A DNA stretch of 64,000 nucleotides, from NCBI RefSeq assembly GCF_027924565.1, contig NZ_AP027041.1, positions 2,232,001-2,296,000 on the forward strand, given 5' to 3'. Position 1 is the stretch's first letter. Each line of letters opens with the position of its first letter. Below, one piece after another: positions 26,454 to 36,057 of this stretch. The translations under genes and the position numbers were made by a program. The notes under the pieces were generated by a model. The model saw only the letters and a program-made list of their open reading frames with translations, searched no databases and was not told the origin of the DNA. The stretch comes from Lysobacter auxotrophicus. GTDB lineage: Bacteria; Pseudomonadota; Gammaproteobacteria; Xanthomonadales; Xanthomonadaceae.

Positions 26454-27647
26454 TCAGGTCGTCGCCAGTTCCGCGCGTTGTTGCGCCAGCGAACCGTAGA
26501 GCGATTCGACCTGGCGCATCAGCGTGTCCGAACTCCAGCGTCGCGCGTCGTTCGGGCCGGCGGCGGACAGGCGCGCGCGCAACTCCGGCGAACGCAGCAC
26601 CTGCGCGACCTGCGCGGCGAAGGCCTCGACGTCTTCCTGCGCGATCACCGCGCTGTGCGTATCGCGCAGCACCGTCGCCGTGCCCATCACCGCGGTCGAG
26701 ACGATCGGCACGCCCAGCGCCATCGCTTCGATCAGCACCAGCCCCTGCGTTTCCGTGGGCGAGGCGAACACGAACGCGTCGCCGGCCTTGTACGCGTCCA
26801 GCAGCGTGGTTCGCCGATCGAGGTTGCCGAAGAACCGCACGTTCGCCTCGATGCGCAGTTCGCCCGCGAGCCGGCGCAGGCGTGCTTCGTCCGGGCCTTC
26901 GCCCGCGATCAGAAACAGCAGGTCGGGGAACTCGCCCACGAGCCGCTGCACGATGCGCAGCAGGAACCCGATGTTCTTCTCCAGCGACAGGCGGCTCACG
27001 GTGACCAGCGTCGGGACATCGCCGGCGATGCCGTGCCGCTCGCGGAACCGTGCGCCGTCGCCGCCCTGGAACTCGGCCAGGTCGATGCCGGTGGGCAGCA
27101 CCGTGTGCGGCGTGTCGATGCCGTAGCGCTGCAGCACCTCGACCATCTGCGCGCTGGGCACGATGAGGTGATCCACGCCGTGGCACAGACGGCGCGATGC
27201 CGCGCGCGCGACGAAACGCCCCAGCGCGGTCGGCAGCCACGGCAGGTAATGGCCGACGTATTCCTCGAAGTAGGTGTGATAGGTCTCCACCGTCGGCACG
27301 CCCATCTCGCGCGCGAGCTGCACGCCCATCGCATGCGCGCGGAACGGCGTGTGGATGTGGATCACGTCCCACTCGCGCAGGCCCAGCGCGTCGCGCATCG
27401 CGCGCGCGGCGTCGGCACGCATCAGGCGGTCTTCGGGATCGAAGAAGATCACGCGAGCGGGAACGCGCAGGACCTCGAATTCGCCGTGCCCGTCGTGCTG
27501 TTCCTGGCCGCTGTCGTCGCCGTAGTCCGGCGCGACGATGGTCACCGCGTGGCCCATGCGCGCGAGCGATCGGGCGAAGGTGCGGATCGAGGTGGACACC
27601 CCGTTCACGCGCGGGAAGTACACGTCCGACAGCATCAGCAGGTTCAT
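26454..27647 (-). CDS. Family 4 glycosyltransferase, lipid glycosyltransferase-like
   Basis: GT-B fold glycosyltransferase of 397 residues. The N-terminus MLSDVYFPRVNGVSTSIRTFARSLARMGH and HIHTPFRAHAMGVQLAREMGVPTVETYHTYFEEYVGHYLPWLP match diacylglycerol glucosyltransferases and related mannosyltransferases. The nucleotide-sugar site is LVTVSRLSLEKNIGFLLRI and the EX7E motif is ASPTETQGLVLIEAMALGVP. A glycolipid product is likely, but sugar and acceptor are unknown. A TGTGAC palindrome lies 54 bases upstream of the start. Confidence 0.88.
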   Translation of the reverse strand: MNLLMLSDVYFPRVNGVSTSIRTFARSLARMGHAVTIVAPDYGDDSGQEQHDGHGEFEVLRVPARVIFFDPEDRLMRADAARAMRDALGLREWDVIHIHTPFRAHAMGVQLAREMGVPTVETYHTYFEEYVGHYLPWLPTALGRFVARAASRRLCHGVDHLIVPSAQMVEVLQRYGIDTPHTVLPTGIDLAEFQGGDGARFRERHGIAGDVPTLVTVSRLSLEKNIGFLLRIVQRLVGEFPDLLFLIAGEGPDEARLRRLAGELRIEANVRFFGNLDRRTTLLDAYKAGDAFVFASPTETQGLVLIEAMALGVPIVSTAVMGTATVLRDTHSAVIAQEDVEAFAAQVAQVLRSPELRARLSAAGPNDARRWSSDTLMRQVESLYGSLAQQRAELATT

Positions 27648-27700
27648 CGCGTGCGTCCGTCCGGCGCCGGCCGCCGGTTTGCACGATTGCAGCGGAGATT

Positions 27701-27718
27701 TGTGACAGGAACGTCACA
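27701..27718 (-). promoter_or_regulatory. TGTGAC-N6-GTCACA palindrome upstream of the glycosyltransferase
   Basis: Perfect 6-bp arms with a 6-base centre. It resembles a CRP/Clp site but has 8, not 6, bases between TGTGA and TCACA, so true Clp binding is doubtful. Confidence 0.35.
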
Positions 27719-27784
27719 GGGCGAGGAACGGATGGGGCCGAACGGGGAACGAGCGCACGCAAGGCGTTCGCTCGATTCGCGTTG

Positions 27785-28234
27785 CTAGGTTCCCTCCTCG
27801 TCTTCCCAGCGCCGCGCTCCCGCGCCCTGCTCGCCCAGCACGTCGCGCGGATTAGCGAGTTTGCAGCGGTCCAGCGACAGGCAGCCGCAGCCGATGCAGT
27901 CGTCCAGCATGTCGCGCATGCGGATCAGCTCGCCGATGCGCGCGTCCAGTTCCTCGCGCCATGCTCTGGAAAGACGCGACCAGTCGCGCCGCGTCGGCGT
28001 GCGGGCTTCGGGCAGGCTCCCCAGCGCGTCGCGGATCGTCGCCAGCGGCATGCCGACGCGTTGCGCCGCGCGGATGATCGCGATGCGGCGCAGCGTGTCA
28101 CGGGCGTAGCGTCGCTGGTTCCCGCCGCTGCGCTGGCTTTGGATCAGGCCCTTGGCCTCGTAGAAATGCAGTGCCGACACCGACACCCCGCTGCGCCGGG
28201 CGACTTCGCCGACGCTGAGTTCCTCCACGCCCAT
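27785..28234 (-). CDS. soxR: Redox-sensitive activator SoxR
   Basis: MerR-family [2Fe-2S] regulator of 149 residues. The N-terminal HTH reads [56 protein letters not shown]. The cluster ligands form CxxCxCxxxxxC (C113, C116, C118, C124), exactly the SoxR spacing. Redox-cycling drugs oxidise the cluster and switch on the target promoter. No soxS is present. The target is the divergent oxidoreductase-MFS operon, as in pseudomonads and other non-enteric bacteria. The SoxR box is 8 bases upstream of its own start. Confidence 0.95.
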   Translation of the reverse strand: MGVEELSVGEVARRSGVSVSALHFYEAKGLIQSQRSGGNQRRYARDTLRRIAIIRAAQRVGMPLATIRDALGSLPEARTPTRRDWSRLSRAWREELDARIGELIRMRDMLDDCIGCGCLSLDRCKLANPRDVLGEQGAGARRWEDEEGT

Positions 28235-28238
28235 CGGC

Positions 28239-28269
28239 TTGACCTCAACTTAAGTTGAGGTTCTATCCT
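28239..28269 (+). promoter_or_regulatory. SoxR-dependent promoter with 19-bp spacer
   Basis: -35 TTGACC (28239-28244), a 19-base spacer containing most of the perfect 20-bp palindrome ACCTCAACTTAAGTTGAGGT (28242-28261), then -10 TATCCT (28264-28269). The overlong spacer is the hallmark of MerR-type activation. It points toward the oxidoreductase gene and lies next to soxR. Confidence 0.88.
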
Positions 28270-28301
28270 CGCGCCCGTCATCGTTTCGAGTCAAATCCCC
28301 C

Positions 28302-29297
28302 ATGGATACCCGCACCGCACGCGACGGTTACCTCGCAGGGTCCGCGCCTGCGCCGACGATGCAGGCGATCGTGTTCGACGCCTACGGGCCGCCCGACGTC
28401 CTGCGCCTGGGCGAGGTTCCCCTGCCCTCGCCGGCCCGCGGCCAGATCCGCGTGCGCGTGCGCGCCGCCGGCGTGCAGCCGGCGGATTGCGCCACGCGCA
28501 ACGGCTGGTTCGCGCAACGCGGCATCGGGATGGCACCGTTTCCAAGACAGCTCGGCAACGAGTTCGCGGGCGTGGTCGATGCGGTCGGCGACGGCGTCGA
28601 ATCGCTGATCGTCGGCGACGAAGTGCTCGGCTGGACGAGCGCGAACGCCTACGCCGAAGCCGTCGTCGTGCCGATCGAACAGGTCGTCCTCAAGCCGGTG
28701 ATGATGTCGTGGGCCGTCGCCGGCGCGTTGTCGGCGTCGGGACAGACCGCGCACACGGCGGTGGAAGCGCTCGACATCCGTCGCGGGGACACCGTGCTCG
28801 TGCACGGCGCGGCCGGCGGCGTGGGCACGATGGCGGTGCAGCTCGCGCGGTTGCGCGGTGCGCACGTCATCGGCACCGCGAGTCGCGAAAACCACGACTA
28901 CCTGCGCGCGCTCGGCGCCGAACCCGTGTTGTACGGCCCGGGCCTGGCCGAACGCGTGCGCGCCATCGCGCCGCACGGCGTGCACGCGGCGCTCGACGGC
29001 AGCGGGCGTGGCGCGCTGGATGCGTCGATCGAACTGGGGATCGAGCCCTCGCGCATCGGCACGCTGGTCGACTTCGAGGACGTCCAGCGCCTGGGCGTGC
29101 AGGCGATCCGCAGCCAGCGCAGCCGCGAGCGGCTCCAGGCACTGGTCGATCTGCACGACGCCGGCCGCCTGCGCGTGCACGTGCGCGACATCTATCCGCT
29201 CGCCTACGCGGCCGTGGCGCATCGCGACGTGGAGAACGGCCACGGACGTGGCAAGGTGGTGCTCATGGTGTACGAGCAACGGGGGTTCGCGCTGTGA
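28302..29297 (+). CDS. NADPH-dependent zinc-free alcohol dehydrogenase/quinone oxidoreductase
   Basis: Medium-chain reductase of 331 residues: MQAIVFDAYGPPDVLRLGEVPLPSPARGQIRVRVRAAGVQPADCATR, then the NADP site VLVHGAAGGVGTMAVQLARLRGAHVIGTASRENHDYLRALGAEPVLY. No structural-zinc cysteines are visible, so it is the quinone-oxidoreductase type. It is the first gene under the SoxR promoter. The start at 28302 gives 19 extra residues relative to many relatives, and ATG 28359 is an alternative. Its TGA overlaps the next gene's ATG. Confidence 0.9.
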   Translation: MDTRTARDGYLAGSAPAPTMQAIVFDAYGPPDVLRLGEVPLPSPARGQIRVRVRAAGVQPADCATRNGWFAQRGIGMAPFPRQLGNEFAGVVDAVGDGVESLIVGDEVLGWTSANAYAEAVVVPIEQVVLKPVMMSWAVAGALSASGQTAHTAVEALDIRRGDTVLVHGAAGGVGTMAVQLARLRGAHVIGTASRENHDYLRALGAEPVLYGPGLAERVRAIAPHGVHAALDGSGRGALDASIELGIEPSRIGTLVDFEDVQRLGVQAIRSQRSRERLQALVDLHDAGRLRVHVRDIYPLAYAAVAHRDVENGHGRGKVVLMVYEQRGFAL

Positions 29298-30733
29298 TGG
29301 ACGGACGTCGGGACGGCGATACCGCCGCGACAACGCAGGATACGGGCGAGATCGCGTCGCCTTCCGTGCCATCCCGCGACGAGGGGAACCGCGCCAGTCT
29401 GTTCGACCGGCGCTATCGCGGCACGACGATCGGCGCGGTCGTGCTCGTCGCGCTGTACGCGTTCGAAGCGCTCGCCGTCGCGACCGCGATGCCGACCGTC
29501 GCGCAGGCGCTGGACGGCCTGCCGCTGTACGCGCTCGCCTTCGGCGGCACGCTGGCGTCCTCGGTCATCGGCATGGTCGCGTGCGGCCCGTGGGCCGACC
29601 GGCGCGGACCGGCGCCGCCGTTGCGGCACGGCATCGTGTGGTTCTCGATCGGCCTGCTGATCGCGGGGTTCGCGCCGTCGATGGAAGTCCTGCTGCTGGG
29701 CCGCATCGTGCAGGGATTCGGCGGCGGACTGATGTCGGTGGCGTTGTACGTCGCGGTCGGCCGCGTGTACCCGCCGGCGATGCACCCGCGCATCTTCGCC
29801 TCGTTCGCCGCCGCATGGGTCGTGCCGGCGGTGATCGGGCCGACGATCGCCGGCGCGCTCGTGCAATACCTCGGCTGGCGCTGGGTCTTCCTGTCGGTTC
29901 CGCTGCTCGCGATGACCGCGGCCGCGTGCGTGCTGCCGGCGCTGCGCGGACTCGGCAGCGCGACGGAGCATGCGGACGGCGCAGGCCTTTCGCCGCATCG
30001 GCTCGCATGGGCCGTGGGCGCGGCGGCAAGCGCGCTCGCACTTCACTACGCAGGGCAGCTGCGGCACGCTGGCGGCGCGGTGATGCTGGCGGCGTCGGCC
30101 ATCGCGCTGCTGGTCTGCGCGTGGCACCTGCTGCCGCGCGGCACGCTTCGGGCGGCGCGCGGCCTGCCGACAGTGGTGATGATGCGCGGCATCGCTTCCG
30201 GCGCGTTTTTCGGCACCGAAGTCTTCATACCGTTGATGCTCTCGCGCGAACGCGGCCTCTCGCCAACGATGGCCGGCGCTGCGCTCACGCTAGGCGCGCT
30301 GGGCTGGTCGCTGGGATCGTGGTGCCGCAGCCGGCCGTCACAGCCGTTCACGCCGTCGCAGCTGCTGCGTTACGGCATGGCGCTGATCGTGATCGGCATC
30401 GCGGGCGTCGCCTGCGCGGTGTCGCCTTCCCTCCCGGTGGGTGTCGGCATCGTCGGCTGGATCGCCGCCGGCTTCGGCATGGGCCTGCTGTTCCCGACGC
30501 TGTCGGTGCTAATCCTGGAACTCTCGCCGCCGCATCGCCAGGGCGTGAACTCCTCCGCGCTGCACCTGTGCGATGCGCTGTTCACCGCGACGGTGCTCGC
30601 GGTGGGCGGCTCGGTGTTCGCCGCGCTGATGACGCGCGCGCCGTCGATGGCCTACCTCGTCGGCTTCGGGATCTCCGCCGCGCTCGCGCTGCTCGGCGCG
30701 GTGCTCGCGTCGCGGGTGCGACCTGCGGGCTAG
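29297..30733 (+). CDS. MFS efflux transporter in the SoxR regulon
   Basis: Major facilitator exporter of 478 residues with about 14 hydrophobic segments (DHA2-like). RYRGTTIGAVVLVALYAFEALAVATAMPTVAQALDGLPLYALAFGGTL is the start; ACGPWADRRGPAPPLRHG is motif A; LLGRIVQGFGGGLMSVALYVAVGRVYP is the antiporter motif region. SoxR-controlled oxidoreductase plus MFS pairs usually confer tolerance to redox-cycling natural products. It starts within the previous stop, so it is translationally coupled. The N-terminal 35 residues are poorly conserved. Confidence 0.9.
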   Translation: MDGRRDGDTAATTQDTGEIASPSVPSRDEGNRASLFDRRYRGTTIGAVVLVALYAFEALAVATAMPTVAQALDGLPLYALAFGGTLASSVIGMVACGPWADRRGPAPPLRHGIVWFSIGLLIAGFAPSMEVLLLGRIVQGFGGGLMSVALYVAVGRVYPPAMHPRIFASFAAAWVVPAVIGPTIAGALVQYLGWRWVFLSVPLLAMTAAACVLPALRGLGSATEHADGAGLSPHRLAWAVGAAASALALHYAGQLRHAGGAVMLAASAIALLVCAWHLLPRGTLRAARGLPTVVMMRGIASGAFFGTEVFIPLMLSRERGLSPTMAGAALTLGALGWSLGSWCRSRPSQPFTPSQLLRYGMALIVIGIAGVACAVSPSLPVGVGIVGWIAAGFGMGLLFPTLSVLILELSPPHRQGVNSSALHLCDALFTATVLAVGGSVFAALMTRAPSMAYLVGFGISAALALLGAVLASRVRPAG

Positions 30734-30933
30734 CGTTGCTGCGCCGCGTTCGACCAGCGCCAGCCGATGACGAACCCCGTGATGGCCACGGCCACGGCGA
30801 GCACGGTGCCCGCCGTGTTCTGCGGGCCGTACTCGGCGATCAGCCAGACGATCAATGCGGTGGCCGCCAGCGCGACGGCCATGCGCCAGTCGCTGACGAA
30901 ATCCACCACGAACTCCAGCACATCCACGATCAA
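30730..30933 (-). CDS. Small two-helix membrane protein (67 aa)
   Basis: Unrecognised inner-membrane peptide with two hydrophobic helices (WRMAVALAATALIVWLIAEYG and TAGTVLAVAVAITGFVIGW). Its stop overlaps the MFS stop by 4 bases in a convergent arrangement. The first possible start is TTG at 30933, and GTG 30927 is also plausible because GAGG lies about 9 bases upstream. Function unknown. Confidence 0.55.
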   Translation of the reverse strand: MIVDVLEFVVDFVSDWRMAVALAATALIVWLIAEYGPQNTAGTVLAVAVAITGFVIGWRWSNAAQQR

Positions 30934-31030
30934 CGACCTCGCCGCATCCCTGCCGCATGCGCGGCGCCGACCTTCCCCGCCGACAGACTAGCCGCGCCGG
31001 CGGCGTGCGGCCGGCGCGTCGTCGCGAGGA

Positions 31031-31414
31031 TCAGGCGTCAAGCGCATCCGCGGGCAGCACGCCGTAGCCGGCCAGGCGCCAGATGCCGTCGGCCTCCTGC
31101 TCCAGGGTGACCATTTCCTCGCCAACCCATCCGGCGAATCGCGACTGGAAGGTCAGGCGCAGGTACTGCGGCTCCGCCGGATCGCGGCGCGCGCCCACCC
31201 AGTCGCGCGACACCAGCGCGCCCTGGCTTTCGCGGAACGGGACGATGGCGGTGGCGACTTCCTGCGGCGGGACCATCCGGCGCGCGCTCTCGGACGCGCG
31301 CTCCCAGATGTCGAGCATCCGCCCGTTGTCGATCTCTTCAAGCAGACGGAACGCGGCCCGGATCAGGGCCGCGACGTGGGGAACCGCATCGTGGGAAATG
31401 TTCATGCCGGGCAT
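31031..31414 (-). CDS. DUF4019 family protein
   Basis: Soluble protein of about 127 residues: LLEEIDNGRMLDIWERASESARRMVPPQEVATAIVPFRESQGALVSRDWVGARR, then a C-terminal sheet region LRLTFQSRFAGWVGEEMVTLEQEADGIWRLAGYGV. This is the DUF4019 pattern. I start at 31414 (GGGA about 5 bases upstream), and ATG 31405 is also possible. No signal peptide. Function unknown. A palindrome lies 20 bases upstream. Confidence 0.75.
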   Translation of the reverse strand: MPGMNISHDAVPHVAALIRAAFRLLEEIDNGRMLDIWERASESARRMVPPQEVATAIVPFRESQGALVSRDWVGARRDPAEPQYLRLTFQSRFAGWVGEEMVTLEQEADGIWRLAGYGVLPADALDA

Positions 31415-31433
31415 GGTTCCCGACGCGCCCACT

Positions 31434-31450
31434 TTGCTCCATCGGAGCAA
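31434..31450. repeat. TTGCTCC-ATC-GGAGCAA palindrome
   Basis: Perfect 7-bp inverted repeat between the AraC gene and the DUF4019 gene. It could be a repressor site for the latter, or a terminator of the former, but there is no U-run. Confidence 0.4.
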
Positions 31451-31484
31451 TCCTATTTGCGCGACCGGCCGGCGCCGGCGCCGG

Positions 31485-32414
31485 TCAGGCCGGCGGGCCG
31501 CGCATCGCCATGACCTCGCGACGCGGCGGCGCGCCGAACAGCCGGCGGTATTCGCGACTGAACTGCGACGGGCTTTCGTAACCGACGCGATGACTCGCCG
31601 CGGCGGCCTCGATCCCGTCCACCAGCATCAGCCGCCGCGCTTCCTGCAGGCGCAGCTGTTTCTGGTACTGCAGCGGCGTCATCGCGGTGGCGGCCTTGAA
31701 GCGTTCGTGCAGGGAGGACGCGCTCATGTGCGCGGCGGCGGCGAGCTGCTCGATGCGCAGCGGTTCGTGGTAACGCTGCTTGATCAGGTCGATGGCGCGT
31801 GCGACGCGTTGCGACGGTCCTTCCACGTCGCACAGCTCGCGCAGGCGTTCGCCGAGTTCGCCGGTGAGCACGCGGTAATGGATCTCGCGCGTGGCCAGCG
31901 GCGCGAGCACCGCCGCCTCTTCCGGCGTATCCAGCAGGCGGACCAGGCGAAGCACGGCGTCGAGCAGCGTCGCGCTCGTGCGGCCGACGAACACCGCGCG
32001 ACCGCCGCGACGTGCCGCGCGCTCGGCAGGCACCTGCGCCAGCAGTTCGTTGACCAGCGCGGTGTCGATGTCGATGCGCAGGCACAGGTACGGCGACTGC
32101 GTTGTCGCATCGAGGATCTGTCCGGTGATCGGCAGCGACATCGACACCACCAGGTAGTTGAGCGGGTCGTAGTGGAAGACCTCCTCGCCCAGCAAGGCCC
32201 GCTTGCTGCCCTGCACGACCACGCACAGGCTCGGGTGGTAGACGGTGGGCAACGGCAACGAGGGCTCGCTGGCCTGGATCAGCGACAGGCCGGGCACGCG
32301 CGAATCGTGCAGGCCGTCGCCGGGGACGTTTCGGGCAATCCGGTCGGCGAGCTCGGCCTGCTGGGCTTCCATTCCGTGCGGCGCGGCGATGACGTTGGAG
32401 GCGTTCGTATTCAT
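31485..32414 (-). CDS. AraC-family transcriptional regulator
   Basis: Regulator of 309 residues. The N-terminal cupin half ([45 protein letters not shown]) binds an inducer, and the C-terminal double HTH includes [58 protein letters not shown]. It resembles YqhC-like regulators of aldo/keto reductases. The divergent neighbours are an aldo/keto reductase and an SDR, which are probably its targets. The start at 32414 is the family-typical one. Confidence 0.92.
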   Translation of the reverse strand: MNTNASNVIAAPHGMEAQQAELADRIARNVPGDGLHDSRVPGLSLIQASEPSLPLPTVYHPSLCVVVQGSKRALLGEEVFHYDPLNYLVVSMSLPITGQILDATTQSPYLCLRIDIDTALVNELLAQVPAERAARRGGRAVFVGRTSATLLDAVLRLVRLLDTPEEAAVLAPLATREIHYRVLTGELGERLRELCDVEGPSQRVARAIDLIKQRYHEPLRIEQLAAAAHMSASSLHERFKAATAMTPLQYQKQLRLQEARRLMLVDGIEAAAASHRVGYESPSQFSREYRRLFGAPPRREVMAMRGPPA

Positions 32415-32590
32415 GGCGTGGGGCCTTCTATGGCACGGGCCGATTATGCGCCGCCCGGTCGGCCCGCCAAGGACGCGGCGCACACGCCCGGAGGATCGGG
32501 CAAGGATCGCAGAGCAATGGGCTAACGCCGCCTCGCGGGCCGGGCGCAGCATGTGTCCACGTTCCCTCCCCCCTTCGCAGGAGACCTCGC

Positions 32591-33589
<999 letters not shown>

Positions 33590-33743
33590 TTCACGCGTGA
33601 GGTTTCCCGAATGAGGAGTGCGCTCGCGCTCCTCAATCGCGCTCTTCATTCGCGCCCACGCGCCACGCACCTTTCCACCTGCCCCGCGCGGCCGGCACGC
33701 CGGCCGTCGACGGGCGCCTGCACCCCGAAATCGGAGAAACCCC

Positions 33744-34502
33744 ATGTCAAAGCAGGATTTCCTTACCCTCGACATCGCCGGCAAGGTCGTCGCCATCACC
33801 GGCGCCAGCAGCGGCATCGGCGAAGCCACGGCGCTGCGGCTCGCGCAGCACGGCGCGATCCTGGCGCTTGGCGCGCGTCGCACCGACCGGCTCGAGGCGA
33901 TCGCCGCGCAGATCCGCGACAACGGCGGCGAGGTGCTCGTGCACGCGCTCGACGTCACCCGGCGCGACCAGGTCGAGGCGTTCATCCAGGCGACGATCGC
34001 GCGCTTCGGCCGCGTCGACGTGCTGGTCAACAACGCCGGCGTGATGCCGCTCTCGCGCCTGGCCGACCTCAAGGTCGACGAATGGGACCGCATGGTCGAC
34101 GTCAACGTGAAGGGCGTGCTGTACGGCATCGGCGCGGTGCTGCCGTCGATGAACGAACGCGGCGCCGGGCAGATCGTCAACGTGTCGTCCGTCGCCGGGC
34201 GTCAGGTCTTCGCGACGGCCGCGGTGTACTGCGCGACGAAGTTCGCCGTGCACGCGCTGTCGGAAGGCCTGCGCCAGGAATCGCCGTTCCTGCGCGTGAC
34301 GACAATCGCGCCGGGCGCGGTGGAATCGGAGCTCACCAGCACGATTTCCGACCCGGCGATGAAGCGCGAAGTCGACGAGGTGTTCCGCAAGGACATGCTG
34401 CCCGCCGATGCCATCGCCCGGGCGATCGCGTTCGCGATCGGCCAGCCGGCGGACGTCGACGTCAACGAGCTGGTGGTGCGTCCGACGGCACAGGCGTACT
34501 GA
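33744..34502 (+). CDS. Short-chain dehydrogenase/reductase, classical type
   Basis: NAD(P)-dependent oxidoreductase of 252 residues. TGASSGIG (residues 19-26) is the cofactor loop, LVNNAG the structural motif, and the catalytic Ser and Y-x-x-x-K are in VNVSSVAGRQVFATAAVYCATKFAV. GGAG lies 7 bases before the ATG at 33744. The carbonyl substrate is unknown. Co-location with the aldo/keto reductase and AraC gene supports a shared response. Confidence 0.92.
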   Translation: MSKQDFLTLDIAGKVVAITGASSGIGEATALRLAQHGAILALGARRTDRLEAIAAQIRDNGGEVLVHALDVTRRDQVEAFIQATIARFGRVDVLVNNAGVMPLSRLADLKVDEWDRMVDVNVKGVLYGIGAVLPSMNERGAGQIVNVSSVAGRQVFATAAVYCATKFAVHALSEGLRQESPFLRVTTIAPGAVESELTSTISDPAMKREVDEVFRKDMLPADAIARAIAFAIGQPADVDVNELVVRPTAQAY

Positions 34503-34504
34503 GG

Positions 34505-34981
34505 TCAGTCGCCTTTCTGGTACGTCCCGATCATCTCCGCCTGCGCGAGCACATGGCCTTCCATGGCGTCGAGCAGGCGGAGCTTGTCGACATCGCCGAG
34601 GTCCGGCAGTTCGATGTCGAGCGCATACAGCCGGAAGAAATAGCGATGCCGGCCGATCGGCGGACACGGGCCACCGTAGCCGGCGCGCTGCCAGCCGTTC
34701 TGGCCGGCTTTCGTGCCGTACGGAAGCTGGTCGCTGCGCAGGTTTTCCGACAGTCCGGTCGACGTGGCCGGCAGGTTGTACAGCACCCAGTGCACGAACA
34801 CGCGCCTGGGTGCGGCCGGATCCGGCGCGTCGGGGTCTTCGACGATCAACGCCAGGCTGCGCGTGCCGTCGGGCACGCCGGACCAGCGCAGTTCGGGCGA
34901 GATGTCCTCGCCTTCGCAGGTGAAGCGCGACGGGATGCCCGCGTTGTGTTCGAACGCAGGCGAACTGATCTGGAAGGCCAT
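34505..34981 (-). CDS. YbhB/YbcL-family Raf-kinase-inhibitor-like protein (PEBP)
   Basis: Phosphatidylethanolamine-binding-protein-like fold, 158 residues. FTCEGEDISPELRWSGVPDGTRSLALIVEDPDAPDPAAPRRVFVHWVLYNLPATSTGL is the ligand-site sequence, and GRNSW-like GYGGPCPPIGRHRYFFRLYALD follows. No signal peptide. Bacterial members have no clear function. Its stop lies 2 bases from the SDR stop (convergent). Confidence 0.92.
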   Translation of the reverse strand: MAFQISSPAFEHNAGIPSRFTCEGEDISPELRWSGVPDGTRSLALIVEDPDAPDPAAPRRVFVHWVLYNLPATSTGLSENLRSDQLPYGTKAGQNGWQRAGYGGPCPPIGRHRYFFRLYALDIELPDLGDVDKLRLLDAMEGHVLAQAEMIGTYQKGD

Positions 34982-35052
34982 GCGCGGTTCCTCGCACGAT
35001 TCACGTCGTCGGCGCGATTGTTCGGCATCGCGCGCATGCGTGCCGTCAAGGG

Positions 35053-35664
35053 CTAGCGCTTGGACGTGACGGCACGTCGCAGGTTGTTGCGCGCCGCGGC
35101 GTCCAGGCGCTGGTGGAAGAACGGCGTGAGGTAGATGCGCTCGCGCCCGAGCAGCGATTTCAAGAAGCGCTTGCGGTTGATGCGGAACAACCAGCCCGGC
35201 ACGACGGCGCGGTATTCGGCGGCGATGCCGCGATCGTAGGCATCGAACACCGTCGGCTCGGCGCCGAGGATCGCTATGTCGCAGTCCAGGAACAGCGCGG
35301 CTTCCTCGTCGACGTCGTTGGGTTCCAGCACACCGTGCCGCGCGGTGAGTTCGATCAGCTGCGTCACGCGCGGCACGTCGATGTGGCGATCGGGCATGAA
35401 GCGCCCGATGTGTTCTTCGGCGAGCTGGGCCGAACGCGTTTCGTTGTCCTTGCGGCCGGCTTCGTAGATCGCGTCGTGATAGAGCACGGCGAGCGCGACC
35501 TCCGACGGTTGCGTCCAGCCGGGCCCGTGCGAGGCCTCGACGTAGTGGCGCAGCACTTCGCGCACGTGGTCGAAGTTGTGGTACGCGCGCGGCGGCGTGG
35601 CGTACGCGCCTTCGAGCGCGCTGCGCTGGGCGTCGGGAAGATCGAAGGGAAGCGGGAGGGTCAT
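35053..35664 (-). CDS. HD-domain metal-dependent phosphohydrolase-like protein
   Basis: Helical protein of 203 residues. The HD motif is split as in this predicted phosphohydrolase family: YHNFDHV (first His), LYHDAIYE (His-Asp), and LDCDIAILG (later Asp). Members are often annotated only as predicted metal-dependent HD superfamily phosphohydrolases. The substrate is unknown. Cytosolic. Downstream (400 bases) lie tandem repeats and palindromes before the next gene. Confidence 0.82.
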   Translation of the reverse strand: MTLPLPFDLPDAQRSALEGAYATPPRAYHNFDHVREVLRHYVEASHGPGWTQPSEVALAVLYHDAIYEAGRKDNETRSAQLAEEHIGRFMPDRHIDVPRVTQLIELTARHGVLEPNDVDEEAALFLDCDIAILGAEPTVFDAYDRGIAAEYRAVVPGWLFRINRKRFLKSLLGRERIYLTPFFHQRLDAAARNNLRRAVTSKR

Positions 35665-36057
35665 GCGCAGGCCGAGGGCGAGGTCGAGCGCATTGTCGCG
35701 CCGGAAGCGGGCGGCGTCATTCGCATTCTGGTGTCGGCGTCATTGGGCCCGGGCGGCGGCGTCACACGCGTTCAACCGTCATCCCCACACCTCACCGCCC
35801 CCCCCACACCTCACCGTCACCCACCTCACCGTCACCCACCTCACCGTCACCCACCTCACCGTCATCCCCACACTCAACGTCATCCCGGCGAAAGCCGGGA
35901 CCCAGGCCCGTAGCGCACCACGGCACTCCGCACCGACGACCCGCGCCTCACCGTCATTCCAGCGAAAGCTGGAACCCATTTTTTGCCTTTCGTCTGCAAA
36001 ACGGTTGGCGCGCCGCAGGTAACAGCTACTTACGGAAAGATCGCAAGCATCAAACCC
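35665..36057. repeat. Gene-free region with 15-bp tandem repeats and palindromes
   Basis: 35809-35868 holds four tandem copies of a 15-bp unit CCTCACCGTCACCCA (the last diverged). 35877-35910 holds the GGGTCCCGG/CCGGGATGACG palindrome in opposite orientation, and 35952-35980 holds the TTCCAGC/GCTGGAA palindrome in opposite orientation. No gene is seen. The tandem units resemble degenerate copies of the CACCGTCAT edge of the palindromes. Confidence 0.7.

Noticed and set aside
35809-35868. CRISPR array from the regularly spaced repeats
   Set aside because: The 15-bp units are directly tandem with no spacers.
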